64,000 nt of DNA, from contig JAHDIH010000003.1 in assembly GCA_020630875.1 (NCBI GenBank), positions 396,071 through 460,070 on the forward strand, read 5' to 3'. Under the pieces are notes generated by a model that was not told the origin of the DNA, ran no database searches, and saw nothing but the letters and a program-made list of their open reading frames with translations. This DNA comes from Deltaproteobacteria bacterium. Lineage in GTDB: Bacteria; Myxococcota_A; Polyangia; Haliangiales; Haliangiaceae. The first letter of the stretch is position 1, and each line of letters starts with the position of its first letter. The translations under genes and the position numbers were made by a program. This document shows positions 1 to 8,780 of this stretch, piece after piece.

Positions 1-1128
1 TTCACTTTCGGTATACCGAGAAAACTTCTTTTCGGTGAACGAGTAGACAAAAGCGTCTCCGTTCGAAGTGGGCCCCGACAAAGTCATCATTAACTTGTTG
101 CTCGCTCCTGGGGCAAACCCTAAACCACCAACCAAGGTATCTGGGGCCGCAATCGCTTGGTAGGAATACTTTGGCAACTGCAACTCATAAAGTTTCCCAT
201 AGCCATTCTCATTGGTAGTAAAGACCGCACGCTTGTTATCCGAGGCTACTTCAAGCGATCCCACGTTCCAATTGAGTCCCTCTGTGAGATTTTTCCATTT
301 CCCATCATTAAGGTTAAGCAAATACAGCTTTTGGAACTCTCCGTCTTTGTCACTTACAATTAGGACTTCATCATCGCTAGCGCCGAAGCGAGCTTCGGGG
401 TTGGCGGTTTGTCCTTCAGGCGAAAGTCGCTTAAGCTTTCCAGTTGCGACCTCCAGCAAATACACGTGCGACTCGTTGATAGAAACGTATTTTCCAACCA
501 ACAAATGGGTTCCATCACTAGACCAATCATGGGCGTACCACCAACCATCAGTTTCTAGAAGAAGTTTGCTGTCACCAGCAACGCCATGAGATACCCATAA
601 GTCAAATGACTTTCCGTTTCGTCCGTTACTGTTGTAAACCATCTTCTTGCCATCTTTTGACCATAGCGGAGCACCGTTTCGGCTTTTGCCATCGGTAAGT
701 TGTTGCGTCACACCGGTCTTCAAATCTCTGCGGAACAGTTGGTATTTCTCGTTCCCGCCAACATCCGCGAGATAAACCATAGCGTTTGAATTCCCAGGTA
801 CGAATGAGGCGGAAGAGACCGGTTCTGGTAGAAACGTTACTTGTTGCCGGGCGCCCAATGGCTGCTTCACCAAGTGGACCTGCGACGTATCGCCAAAACG
901 CGTGCGTACCAGTAAGTGGCCATTCGCTGCCATCGAAAGTGCGGAGGCACTTCTTCCCGAAGTGTAACGAGCCAAATCGCGCTTAAGCTCTTCTGGAATC
1001 TCTGGGGTGCCTCGCAGACGAACCTCCCCTACCTGCCTATCCCACTTAGACTGTCCAGTCTGAGACGCGGTGTTCGTGGTTAGTGACGAACTACAAGAAA
1101 CGGCTACGAAAAATAGTAAAAATCTCAC
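1..1128 (-). CDS. S9 family (prolyl oligopeptidase-like) peptidase lipoprotein, 3' part missing
   Basis: The reading frame is open from a GTG at 1128 to the left edge, so only the first 376 residues are present. The N-terminus is a lipoprotein signal with a VAVSC lipobox (Cys at about residue 12). The rest reads as a WD40/PD40-type beta-propeller with repeated blades such as SRNGAPLWSKDGKKMVY and SPEGQTANPEARFGASDDE. This layout fits the N-terminal propeller of S9 exported peptidases; the catalytic alpha/beta hydrolase domain would lie beyond the window. The gene starts 31 bases after the upstream lipoprotein gene, so the two are probably co-transcribed. No clear ribosome binding site precedes the GTG. 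A pure TolB-like propeller protein without a hydrolase domain is the alternative. Confidence 0.75.
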   Translation of the reverse strand, partial: MRFLLFFVAVSCSSSLTTNTASQTGQSKWDRQVGEVRLRGTPEIPEELKRDLARYTSGRSASALSMAANGHLLVRTRFGDTSQVHLVKQPLGARQQVTFLPEPVSSASFVPGNSNAMVYLADVGGNEKYQLFRRDLKTGVTQQLTDGKSRNGAPLWSKDGKKMVYNSNGRNGKSFDLWVSHGVAGDSKLLLETDGWWYAHDWSSDGTHLLVGKYVSINESHVYLLEVATGKLKRLSPEGQTANPEARFGASDDEVLIVSDKDGEFQKLYLLNLNDGKWKNLTEGLNWNVGSLEVASDNKRAVFTTNENGYGKLYELQLPKYSYQAIAAPDTLVGGLGFAPGASNKLMMTLSGPTSNGDAFVYSFTEKKFSRYTESE

Positions 1129-1159
1129 GTTGAGATTCTGTAGTGAGCCGCAGTATTAA

Positions 1160-2038
1160 TCAACGCTGCTTTTCGACAAAAGAAGTCCAAAACCATTGAT
1201 ATTCTTTCTGTACAAAGCTGGCGCTCCCCTTCGGTCCAACGCATGTCACCGTCTTACTATCGCTGCTGATGGAACAAAAACCCGCCAAGGTTTCGAGCAC
1301 ATTGTTTTTTAGTTCCCCATCCTTTTTCTGAAGTTCTTGTACCATTTCTTGCTTACCTAGCTTCCCCCACAAAAAGTCTCCCGAGACGGATTCCATTGCG
1401 GCATCTGAATCAGTCTCTAGGTTGCTTTGTACTGACTTCAGCAGTGCTTGAATTCCTGACGGCAAGTGGCTTTTCGTTGGAACAAAATTATCTTGCAGCT
1501 TATCGAGGCGTGCACCAACCTTCGCTACCTTGTACAAGCGTTTATGAATGCGCACATGCAAATCGTTGATCAGCGGGTCAAGCCAGTTGGGACGATCTCC
1601 CCCGCGAAGTGGCTGCGGCACTTCTCCCGCGAGCCACTTAGAAGCTTGACCAACGACATCAATCTGCCACGGTTGTTTTCCTCTCACCACGACTCTAAAA
1701 CGGACAAAGTATACGGAGCGAACGGCTTCTTGACCTAACGTGCCTCCCCCGTTTTGTCCCGCGGCGGCACCGGGTGCTTGGTTGGCCGCCCCCCCCCCAA
1801 CGGTTTGTCCGTTGGCACCAGTCACGCCTCGGCCTCGGACGGGATGCCATGACGTAGCGACTTCCCCTCTTACGGGATCTTCAACTAGATGAGGGTAACG
1901 TTTTCTGACCTCTTTGACGCATGCGTTAAACACGTTAGAAAAATCATCATCGTAGAGGCTAGAATTAGCTTCCTTGACCTCTTTTTTAGAGGGGCCACAA
2001 GCTACCGTAAAAAGTACAACGAAAAGACACCGATACAC
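1160..2038 (-). CDS. Putative lipoprotein of unknown function
   Basis: This is a 292-residue protein with signal sequence MYRCLFVVLFTVAC, where the last Cys is the lipobox cysteine, so it should be membrane anchored. Residues about 70-105 are a Gly/Ala/Asn/Gln-rich low-complexity linker. The part after the linker (about 108-175) has alternating hydrophobic residues typical of a beta-sheet domain, and the C-terminal third is helical with a Cys pair (CSISSDSKTVTC). I do not recognise the family. It lies upstream of the S9-like lipoprotein gene in the same direction and is divergent from nth. The annotated start is the only one that gives a lipobox. Confidence 0.75.
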   Translation of the reverse strand: MYRCLFVVLFTVACGPSKKEVKEANSSLYDDDFSNVFNACVKEVRKRYPHLVEDPVRGEVATSWHPVRGRGVTGANGQTVGGGAANQAPGAAAGQNGGGTLGQEAVRSVYFVRFRVVVRGKQPWQIDVVGQASKWLAGEVPQPLRGGDRPNWLDPLINDLHVRIHKRLYKVAKVGARLDKLQDNFVPTKSHLPSGIQALLKSVQSNLETDSDAAMESVSGDFLWGKLGKQEMVQELQKKDGELKNNVLETLAGFCSISSDSKTVTCVGPKGSASFVQKEYQWFWTSFVEKQR

Positions 2039-2117
2039 CGGCGCAGGCTACCGCACCAAGTCTTTAAAGTCACTCGCAAAGGTTGCACCGACAGGGCTAG
2101 GCAAGGACACTTCGAAT

Positions 2118-2759
2118 ATGGGAGGAAAACCAAACCAACACCGTGGGGAGTTGCTGACGGCTCTTGCGAAACTTTGGGGGCATGCAGAGTGCGAGCTCAA
2201 TCACACGTCGGCATTCGAGCTACTCATCGCCACAATACTATCGGCGCAATCTACCGACAAAAGAGTCAATATGGTGACCCCAGTGCTTTTCGAGCACTAC
2301 CCATCGCCAAAGTCACTGGCGAATGCCAATTTAGATGAAGTAGAGGAAATCATTCGCTCCACTGGATTCTATCGTCAGAAAGCTAAAAACATCGTTAAAA
2401 CTGCCGCGATCCTCGAATCCGAGCACAAGGGACAAGTCCCCAAGACCCTGGAGGAGTTAACAGCTTTGCCAGGGGTAGCGAGAAAAACCGCTAACGTCGT
2501 GCTTGGGGAGTTCTATGGAATTCAAAGTGGCGTAGTCGTAGACACCCACGTGAAACGCCTCGCCGGTAGACTTGGTCTATCAAGTGAAAGCACCCCAGCC
2601 AAGATCGAAAAAGACTTGATGGCCGGCTTCCCTCGGCAAGAATGGACCAACCTTGCGCAACGGCTTATCTGGCATGGGCGTCGGGTGTGCCATGCGAAAA
2701 AGCCCGACTGTTCTAACTGCCAACTCGCACCGCTATGTCCAAGTGAGGAAGTCACTTGA
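2118..2759 (+). CDS. nth: Endonuclease III (DNA glycosylase/AP lyase)
   Basis: The 213-residue protein matches endonuclease III, which removes oxidised pyrimidines and cleaves AP sites in base excision repair. The helix-hairpin-helix motif LPGVARKTANVV carries the catalytic Lys, and VVVDTHVKR carries the catalytic Asp. The C-terminal Cys spacing C-x6-C-x2-C-x5-C (CHAKKPDCSNCQLAPLC) is the 4Fe-4S loop. I chose the ATG at 2118 because it gives the usual family length and lies six bases after a weak promoter-like pair (TTGCAC at 2083-2088, GACACT at 2106-2111, 17-base spacer); a longer start at 1974 would run into the divergent lipoprotein gene. The stop overlaps the start of the NUDIX gene, so the two are translationally coupled. 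Confidence 0.95.
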   Translation: MGGKPNQHRGELLTALAKLWGHAECELNHTSAFELLIATILSAQSTDKRVNMVTPVLFEHYPSPKSLANANLDEVEEIIRSTGFYRQKAKNIVKTAAILESEHKGQVPKTLEELTALPGVARKTANVVLGEFYGIQSGVVVDTHVKRLAGRLGLSSESTPAKIEKDLMAGFPRQEWTNLAQRLIWHGRRVCHAKKPDCSNCQLAPLCPSEEVT

Positions 2760-3160
2760 AGCCGACGTTGTGCGTCGGTGGAATCGCTTTGTCCGAGGGA
2801 TCCATCCTGCTTATCAAGCGTGGTCAGGAGCCCAACAAGGGCTGCTGGACTATCCCCGGAGGCCGCGTCGAATTTGGTGAGTCGCTCGCTCAGGCCGTAA
2901 TGCGAGAAATGAAAGAGGAAACTAATCTTCAAGTACGTGTGGGACCGTTGGTCACGCTCTTCGACGTGGTAGCAGAGTCATTCCACTACGTTATCGCCGA
3001 CTACCTGGTTACAATCACCGGCGGTGATTTGAAGGCAAACTCGGACGCAACGGACGCTGGTTGGTTCAGTTTGAGCGAAATTGTGGAAATGACTACCACC
3101 CCGGGACTAATGGCGGTCTTAGAGCAAGCGCTTTCCCTTGCAAAGCATGAAACTGAATGA
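2756..3160 (+). CDS. NUDIX hydrolase
   Basis: A 134-residue NUDIX protein that likely hydrolyses nucleoside diphosphate derivatives; the substrate cannot be told. The NUDIX box G-x5-E-x7-REuxEExGu is visible as GRVEFGESLAQAVMREMKEE followed by TNL, preceded by the typical CWTIPGG. The start is a TTG whose last two bases are the start of the nth stop (TTGA overlap), which argues for coupled translation. Its own stop overlaps the aminomutase ATG as ATGA. Sitting directly after nth, a role in sanitising damaged nucleotides (MutT/ADP-ribose type) is an inference only. Confidence 0.88.
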   Translation: MKPTLCVGGIALSEGSILLIKRGQEPNKGCWTIPGGRVEFGESLAQAVMREMKEETNLQVRVGPLVTLFDVVAESFHYVIADYLVTITGGDLKANSDATDAGWFSLSEIVEMTTTPGLMAVLEQALSLAKHETE

Positions 3161-4353
3161 TACCGCAAGATGTGGTGAAACTGCCTATTGCAAAGCATGA
3201 AAGCGACTGGCGCTGGCAACTTAAAAATATGTTACGGAGCGAACAAGACTTCGCCTCACTCATCAACCTTACCGATCGCGAGCGCGAAGCTTTTCAAAAA
3301 ACACAAGGGCTGTTTCGCACGGGAGCAACTCCTTACTATGCGGGGTTGATGGATAAATCGAACCCGCACTGTCCAATCAGAAGGCAAACAATTCCGCTGC
3401 CAGAAGAGTGCAATACCAAGTCTTACGAATGGAACGATCCTCTTGGAGAGGAGCCACGAAGAGCGGCTAGTTCGGTGGTACACAAATACCCAGACCGCGT
3501 ACTTTTTTTGGTCGTTGACCGTTGTGCAATCTATTGCCGACATTGCAACAGAAGGCGGCTGGTTGGCGGCGACGCCCCTCCCACTAGAGACGAAGTCGAG
3601 CAGGGTCTCGAATACATTCGCCGTCACGGTAGAATTAGAGATGTTCTGCTTTCCGGCGGAGACCCGCTACTCCTTTCCAACAAACGGCTGGCTTACATCA
3701 TTGGTGAGTTGCGGAAAATTAACCACGTTGAAATAATACGAATTGGTACTCGTCTCCCCGTGGTTTGCCCGATGCGCATCGATGAGGAGCTTTGTTCGAT
3801 ATTAAAGGAAAACCATCCTCTATACATCAACACGCATTTCAATCACGTGAAGGAGATCACCGAGGAAACCAAACGCGCATGCAATATGCTTGCGGACGCA
3901 GGAGTCCCGCTTGGTAACCAGACGGTGTTACTTCGTGGCATCAATTCATCCGTCCAAAGCCTGCGAGCACTATTTCGGGGACTCTTGGCGATGAGGGTAA
4001 AACCTTACTACTTATTCCAAGGGGATACCGTTGTCGGGACCGATCATCTTCGAACGAACGTAGAAACAGCCATCGACTTAATGGCTGGACTCAGAGGTTA
4101 CGTCACGGGAATGGCTATGCCCCACCTTGCAATCGATATCCCAGGCGGCATGGGAAAAGTACCCATAATGAAACAATATATTGTCGAGCAAAATGAACGT
4201 GAAGTCGTGTTGCAAAACTACCGAGGAGTCACGGTGTCCTACCCTCAGCCCGAGCTAGCCGATGCCACCGTGCCATACGATGCGGTATATTTCGCAGGAC
4301 AACCAGCAGACGACGACAGTGTTCCTGCTTCGGACTTTGGTGATGCTTACTGA
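3157..4353 (+). CDS. kamA: Lysine 2,3-aminomutase-family radical SAM protein
   Basis: This 398-residue protein has the radical SAM triad CAIYCRHC (Cys 123, 127, 130) coordinating the 4Fe-4S cluster. It also has the PLP-binding stretch IDIPGGMGK near the C-terminus, as in lysine 2,3-aminomutase, which interconverts alpha- and beta-lysine. The DVLLSGGDPLLL motif is also typical of the family. The length is closer to free-lysine KamA than to the shorter EpmB that modifies EF-P, but I cannot exclude an EF-P-lysine or other amino-acid substrate. It overlaps the NUDIX gene by four bases and queG by eleven, so it is part of a tight four-gene operon. Confidence 0.88.
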   Translation: MIPQDVVKLPIAKHESDWRWQLKNMLRSEQDFASLINLTDREREAFQKTQGLFRTGATPYYAGLMDKSNPHCPIRRQTIPLPEECNTKSYEWNDPLGEEPRRAASSVVHKYPDRVLFLVVDRCAIYCRHCNRRRLVGGDAPPTRDEVEQGLEYIRRHGRIRDVLLSGGDPLLLSNKRLAYIIGELRKINHVEIIRIGTRLPVVCPMRIDEELCSILKENHPLYINTHFNHVKEITEETKRACNMLADAGVPLGNQTVLLRGINSSVQSLRALFRGLLAMRVKPYYLFQGDTVVGTDHLRTNVETAIDLMAGLRGYVTGMAMPHLAIDIPGGMGKVPIMKQYIVEQNEREVVLQNYRGVTVSYPQPELADATVPYDAVYFAGQPADDDSVPASDFGDAY

Positions 4354-5284
4354 AGAAATTGTCTTAGCGTGCGCGGAACAAATCGGCTTTGCGAAAGCCG
4401 CAGTCACCAACGATACGATTCCGGTCCGTTTTGCCGACTACGAACAATGGTTAAAGAAGGGGTATCACGGGTCGATGTCGTTCATGAGCAGCGATATCAA
4501 CTTTGAAGCACGGAAATCTTCAAATAAGATACTCGAAGGCACCCAGTCAATTATCGTCTGCGCGTTAAACTACGACAAACCATCTGACGCCACCACGGAT
4601 TCCTCCGGAAAAATTTCGTGCTACGTTACGCAGCGAGACTATCACCATGTGATGAAATCAAAGCTGTCACTCTTAGCTCAGCAACTAGCTAGCGTTGTAG
4701 ACTGTGACTTTGAATTCCGGGCATTAGTAGATTCGGCTCCTGTGCTGGAAAGGGACCTGGCAGAAAGAGCCGGATTAAGTTTCACAGGGAAAAATACTAT
4801 GGCGATCATCCCAGGCGTAGGATCCTACTTTTTTATAGGCTCACTGTTTACGACGTTACCGCTGACAAAAAGAGAAATTGGCAATCCTGTTTTCAAAGGC
4901 TGTGGAGACTGTACGGCATGTTTAGATGCGTGCCCGACCAAGGCTTTCCCCGAGCCGTATAAGCTAGATGCTACACAATGCATTTCTTACCTAACGATTG
5001 AGCACGACGGTGATATCCCGACGTCCCTGCAAGAAAAAATGGGCGTCCATATCTACGGTTGCGACATCTGCCAACAGGTATGCCCTTACAATGCGACCTC
5101 GAAAGCACCTCCACCTACATTCACACCCTACAAGAATTATGCCCCTAACCTGCATGAAGTGTTAGAAATGCGCTCTTCGGCGTACAAAAGATTTGTTAAG
5201 GGCACGGCCATGTCCAGAGCAAGTGCCAAGAAGCTACGGAGGAATGCGACAATCGCGCTCCGAAACATCGAACGAAAAAAATGA
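4343..5284 (+). CDS. queG: Epoxyqueuosine reductase QueG
   Basis: This enzyme reduces epoxyqueuosine to queuosine in the tRNA wobble base and uses cobalamin and two 4Fe-4S clusters. Ferredoxin-like motifs are visible: CGDCTACLDACP at about residues 187-198 and GCDICQQVCPYN near 239-250, with CISYLTIEHDGDIP between them as in QueG. I chose ATG 4343, giving 313 residues that begin MLTEEIVLACAEQ. A longer start inside the aminomutase gene would add a tail unlike the family. The gene overlaps the aminomutase stop by eleven bases. Confidence 0.93.
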   Translation: MLTEEIVLACAEQIGFAKAAVTNDTIPVRFADYEQWLKKGYHGSMSFMSSDINFEARKSSNKILEGTQSIIVCALNYDKPSDATTDSSGKISCYVTQRDYHHVMKSKLSLLAQQLASVVDCDFEFRALVDSAPVLERDLAERAGLSFTGKNTMAIIPGVGSYFFIGSLFTTLPLTKREIGNPVFKGCGDCTACLDACPTKAFPEPYKLDATQCISYLTIEHDGDIPTSLQEKMGVHIYGCDICQQVCPYNATSKAPPPTFTPYKNYAPNLHEVLEMRSSAYKRFVKGTAMSRASAKKLRRNATIALRNIERKK

Positions 5285-5334
5285 AAATAGGCAGTAATTC
5301 CCTCGGATTACGTGTGATTCCCCGCCATGCAAGC

Positions 5335-5363
5335 TCGAAACGCGGCCCGCGTATTGCTATACT
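5335..5363 (+). promoter_or_regulatory. Putative sigma70-type promoter giving a leaderless mRNA
   Basis: TCGAAA at 5335-5340 and TATACT at 5358-5363 are separated by 17 bases. The -10 ends six bases before the GTG at 5370, so transcription would start at about the first base of the start codon. There is no Shine-Dalgarno sequence, which supports a leaderless message. Confidence 0.5.
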
Positions 5364-5369
5364 CCAGAA

Positions 5370-6254
5370 GTGCGTTTACTGCTAATTGGGCTGCTTCTGT
5401 CTTGTGGAGGCTCTAAACACAACGGATATCGATCCGCAAAGTCGAAGCCATGGCTCAAACCAAAAAAACTAACCTTTGACGACATCTACGAAATAGACGT
5501 CGAAGGCAAAGTATCTTTTCCGAATCGAAAAAGATCAGCTTGGTACAAGATCGAGTTACCAACGAGCGGAACGTTAAAAGTTCGTGCCTTAGCGCCTTTT
5601 GGTGATTCTGACATGAACGATATAGGAATCGAATTATACAACGGCAACTACGAACTTCTAACCTCTGACCCTGAAATTACTCTCGACAGCGAAGCAGGAA
5701 ACGACAACGACGAAGAAGAGGAAGGAAGCGACGAAGACGAAGATGACACCGTTGAGTCACGAACCATCGAACAATCGGGTCTACCAGCTGGCACGCTGTT
5801 GGTTCACGTATACGCAAGAAAACGAAAGACCACTGCAGACTTTAGCCTTTCCGTAAAACTTAAAAAAGGCGTCGGCGCGAGCAGCACCAGCAGTGAAGTG
5901 GCGCTACTAGGAGCACTTCCTCTCGTCCCTGTGGTAGACGACACTCCCAAAAAGAAGGTGGTACGAAAAGAGAAACGAAGGGAGAAAAAGAGCGAGAGAA
6001 AAACAATTCGCTCCTCCATCTTGCGTGCGGAGTCTCGCGGAAAAAACAAAACGAAGATTATCATTAAGGTCGGGAGTAAGCACGGCGTAACCAGCTCCTG
6101 GTCTGGCAAAGTGGTCTCGGCAGGAAAGACCATTCCAGGTGGTAGGTTCAGAGTGTCAAAAGTGACTGAGACCCAAACCCATGCCACCGTGAGCGCCCCA
6201 CGAAACGCCGTGATAAGAGCAAAGCGCGTTGTACTCTCAGGCCCCAAGAAATGA
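5370..6254 (+). CDS. Lipoprotein with PPC-like beta-sandwich and acidic insert
   Basis: A 294-residue protein starting at GTG with lipobox LLLSC (Cys at about residue 12). Residues about 35-165 resemble a bacterial pre-peptidase C-terminal (PPC) beta-sandwich (SAWYKIELPTSGTLKVRA ... LPAGTLLVHVYA). It is interrupted at about 108-131 by a run dominated by Asp and Glu. A Lys/Arg-rich linker follows at about 194-212, then a C-terminal beta domain (IIIKVGSKHGV ... GGRFRVSKV). The next gene encodes a protein with the same order of parts, so they are tandem paralogues. The stop overlaps the next start (ATGA). Exact function is unknown; location is an envelope membrane, upstream of a membrane kinase. 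Confidence 0.8.
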   Translation: MRLLLIGLLLSCGGSKHNGYRSAKSKPWLKPKKLTFDDIYEIDVEGKVSFPNRKRSAWYKIELPTSGTLKVRALAPFGDSDMNDIGIELYNGNYELLTSDPEITLDSEAGNDNDEEEEGSDEDEDDTVESRTIEQSGLPAGTLLVHVYARKRKTTADFSLSVKLKKGVGASSTSSEVALLGALPLVPVVDDTPKKKVVRKEKRREKKSERKTIRSSILRAESRGKNKTKIIIKVGSKHGVTSSWSGKVVSAGKTIPGGRFRVSKVTETQTHATVSAPRNAVIRAKRVVLSGPKK

Positions 6255-7111
6255 CTATGAAACAACTTTCTATAATTTTTCTACTTGCGTCTTGCCAAGT
6301 ATCAATTGATCAACACAAACACTCTGGAAAAGACTTCAAGTCGAAAGCCGCCAAAGAAATCAAGCTTGAAGATGGCAAAGGAAGAGCTACCGACATAGTA
6401 ACCTACCCTGGAGGCGACAGAGTTGATTGGAAATTCGTACAACTTCCAGAAGGGCAACATGCAGTTAAGGTGCGGTTGGTAACAAAACCCGCTAGAAAAA
6501 ATCTGGATGCGGCGTTTAACGTCTACGATGAATACTTCGAAAAAGTCGGGCAAAAAAAAGCTACGAGAAAAGAAAGAAGCAAAAAAACAAAAACACTAAC
6601 GCTGCGGGGGGCTAGCGGCAAACTGTACTTTCAGATCTACGCCCCCAAAAGAGGTGACGCTGCGGCTTACAAAATAGAAGTACGGCACCTTCCTCAGGAC
6701 TCCGTTGCGGTTAGTGCGGAAGATGTTCTGTCCCAGATTGCAGCACCGCCATCACTGCCAGCGGTACCAGAGCCTGCGGTAGAAACTCCGCCGGACGGCC
6801 CTCCAGGCGCGGGTACTCCCGCAGACGGCACCCAACCGGAAGAGAGCAAGCCCAGTGGCCCCGTGATTGCGAGAATCCGTAGATTTGAATCCAACGGAGG
6901 AAAATCGACTACCATACTTCTAGACAAAGGAACGAAAGCTGGCGTCGCGACCGGCTGGGTAGGGTACCTTCTTAACTCAAGCGGAAAGGTTGTACGGAGC
7001 AGTCGCTTTAAGATCACAAGTGCTTCTTCTAGAAAGTCCAAAGCTAAAGTTCCGGTCAGCGTTGATAAGGTACAACAAAGCCGGAAGGTGCAGCTCTCGC
7101 CGCCTCAATAA
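6251..7111 (+). CDS. Lipoprotein paralogue of the preceding gene
   Basis: A 286-residue lipoprotein (lipobox LLASC, Cys near residue 15) with the same architecture as its neighbour. It has an N-terminal PPC-like beta domain (VDWKFVQLPEGQHAVKVRL ... GKLYFQIYAPKRG), a Pro-rich linker at about 155-200, and a C-terminal domain with the shared pattern ILLDKGTKAGVATGWVG. It lacks the acidic run of the first copy and its linker is Pro/Gly rather than Lys/Arg rich. The start overlaps the previous stop by four bases, and the kinase ATG follows four bases after its stop. I infer that the pair works with the kinase as envelope sensor or scaffold; the sequence does not prove this. Confidence 0.8.
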   Translation: MTMKQLSIIFLLASCQVSIDQHKHSGKDFKSKAAKEIKLEDGKGRATDIVTYPGGDRVDWKFVQLPEGQHAVKVRLVTKPARKNLDAAFNVYDEYFEKVGQKKATRKERSKKTKTLTLRGASGKLYFQIYAPKRGDAAAYKIEVRHLPQDSVAVSAEDVLSQIAAPPSLPAVPEPAVETPPDGPPGAGTPADGTQPEESKPSGPVIARIRRFESNGGKSTTILLDKGTKAGVATGWVGYLLNSSGKVVRSSRFKITSASSRKSKAKVPVSVDKVQQSRKVQLSPPQ

Positions 7112-7115
7112 TAGT

Positions 7116-8102
7116 ATGGATACTTTGGTCGATACTGTCGTTGATGACAGATATAAAATCATACGCCTCATTGGTGAAGGAGGAATGGGGGTAGTTTATG
7201 AAGCGCATCAGATTTCTGTGGATCGCAGAGTGGCTATCAAAATGCTCCACAAAGAACTCGCCAGCGATGAAGGTTGGGTGAGACGTTTTTACAACGAAGC
7301 AAAAAGTTGCTCAATGCTAGAGCATCCGAACACCGTACGAATATTTGACTTCGGCCAAACAAAACAAGGCCAGCTCTTCATCGCCATGGAGTATCTGGAT
7401 GGTGAGAGTTTGAAACAAGCAATATGGGAAAGTGGAACAATCTCACCCGAGAGAACACTTCGTATATTGCACCAAGTGTGCGCGGCACTCGTAGAGGCGC
7501 ATGCTGCGGGAATCGTACATAGGGACATAAAACCAGACAACATCTTTTTATTACAGATGGCTGGTGCGCCAGATTTTGTAAAAGTGCTTGATTTTTCCGT
7601 AGCAAAACTCAAGTCTCAAGAAGGCCCCAATACCAAAGCGGGTATGACTTTCGGAACTCCCCACTATATGTCCCCTGAGCAAGCTAAAGGCAAAAGCTCA
7701 GACCCGAGGACGGACCTTTTTAGTTTGGGCGTTATCGGCTACGAGATGCTAACAGGCCGATTACCATTTGAAGGTGACAAGCCGTCGGAAGTGCTTTTGC
7801 AACTGTCCAACCAGCCTCTGCCTCCGTTTCCAACATCAGTACCTCTGGCAGCGCAAAATATAATTTTTCAAGCAACAGAAAAAACCGTTAAAAGACGCTT
7901 TGGAAATGCCAGCGAAATGCTTCTGGCCTGCGAGCAAGCACTAAGGCAACTCCCTGGAGATCAATCGCACCACCGCGCCGCCTCTTCATCTTTCACAAAT
8001 CCTCAGCAAGGCCACGAAAAAGTTAACTTCGGAATTTGGGCTTCTGCCATCTTACTTGGTGGTGCTTTGGGAGCTGGGCTTTTTGCCTTGACCCAACTGT
8101 AG
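7116..8102 (+). CDS. Membrane-anchored Hanks-type Ser/Thr protein kinase
   Basis: The 328-residue protein has a kinase domain at about residues 13-270. It shows a glycine loop GEGGMG (20-25), catalytic Lys at 42 (VAIKML), HRDIKPDN (135-142) and the activation segment ending TFGTPHYMSPEQ. The magnesium-binding triad reads DFS (159-161) instead of DFG, while the Asp is kept, so activity is plausible but may be altered. A single hydrophobic segment at about 304-327 ends the protein, so the kinase faces the cytoplasm as a tail-anchored protein with almost nothing outside. I chose ATG 7116 because it places the glycine loop at the usual distance. Four FHA proteins within 30 kb are candidate readers of its phosphothreonines. 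Confidence 0.93.
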   Translation: MDTLVDTVVDDRYKIIRLIGEGGMGVVYEAHQISVDRRVAIKMLHKELASDEGWVRRFYNEAKSCSMLEHPNTVRIFDFGQTKQGQLFIAMEYLDGESLKQAIWESGTISPERTLRILHQVCAALVEAHAAGIVHRDIKPDNIFLLQMAGAPDFVKVLDFSVAKLKSQEGPNTKAGMTFGTPHYMSPEQAKGKSSDPRTDLFSLGVIGYEMLTGRLPFEGDKPSEVLLQLSNQPLPPFPTSVPLAAQNIIFQATEKTVKRRFGNASEMLLACEQALRQLPGDQSHHRAASSSFTNPQQGHEKVNFGIWASAILLGGALGAGLFALTQL

Positions 8103-8140
8103 GACTTGCTCCACCTGTAAGCTTGGGAGACAATAAAAAC

Positions 8141-8758
8141 GTGGACGAAGACGAAAAGGTCATTGACATGCTTCAAAGGCGAAACGATGAATTAAATCCT
8201 GACGACTGGTTTGGAATTACTCCGCCAGAGGACCTCTCATCTTACGCGCCAGTACAAACAGAGAACGAACGAACCCAGCGCGTCAATAAACTACTAGCTG
8301 AAGCTGCTGACGAAAGAATTTTAAGTGACTTGGAGTGGAAAAAACTAAGTCGTAGTACTGACCGTTTCAAAGTTGCGATACAAACGTCAGCCGATGATCC
8401 TCGCGCTGTAATTCCAAACGACTCCCAATTCTCTTTACACGTTCAAACCAAACGTAAACCGAGAGATATCGATAAAGCTCTGCAAGAGCAAGTCCCGCAA
8501 GCGTTGCTTAGAGACCTTCATCGAAGCGAAAAAGAATTTACGCTCCAACTCGAGTGGCATGAAATTGAAGGAACCCAGGGAGCGTGGGATTTGAGTGTTT
8601 CCGAGGAAATGCAAACCAATTACAGCGTGGCAATGGTGAAAAGTAATCCAATGTCCGGCACCGAGGAACTTAAGCAAATTTTGGATGAACCCTGGGAGAA
8701 TTCGCGACCGGACAATCCTCGTCCAATAGGCGTACCATCGTATTTGCGCAGAGGGTAG
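8141..8758 (+). CDS. Unknown hydrophilic protein after the kinase
   Basis: The reading frame is open from inside the kinase gene, but GTG 8141 is the most sensible start, giving 205 residues, with GGGAG about 11 bases upstream. The protein is charged, with no signal peptide, membrane segment or Cys pair. The N-terminal half is helical; the C-terminal half (about 95-175) has beta character (FKVAIQTS, FSLHVQTK, FTLQLEWHEIEG). It is the last gene of the lipoprotein-kinase unit and converges on the TPR gene. I do not recognise it; being a kinase substrate is only a possibility. Confidence 0.6.
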   Translation: MDEDEKVIDMLQRRNDELNPDDWFGITPPEDLSSYAPVQTENERTQRVNKLLAEAADERILSDLEWKKLSRSTDRFKVAIQTSADDPRAVIPNDSQFSLHVQTKRKPRDIDKALQEQVPQALLRDLHRSEKEFTLQLEWHEIEGTQGAWDLSVSEEMQTNYSVAMVKSNPMSGTEELKQILDEPWENSRPDNPRPIGVPSYLRRG

Positions 8759-8763
8759 CCCCA

Positions 8764-8780
8764 GTTTAGCGAAGCTAAAC
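8764..8780. terminator. Hairpin between convergent genes
   Basis: GTTTAGC, loop GAA, GCTAAAC form a perfect seven-base-pair stem just after the plus-strand stop and over the stop of the minus-strand TPR gene. No long T run follows on either side, so it is at best a weak bidirectional terminator. Confidence 0.4.

Noticed and set aside
1974-2117. Longer N-terminus for endonuclease III
   Set aside because: It overlaps the divergent lipoprotein start and adds residues not typical of the family.
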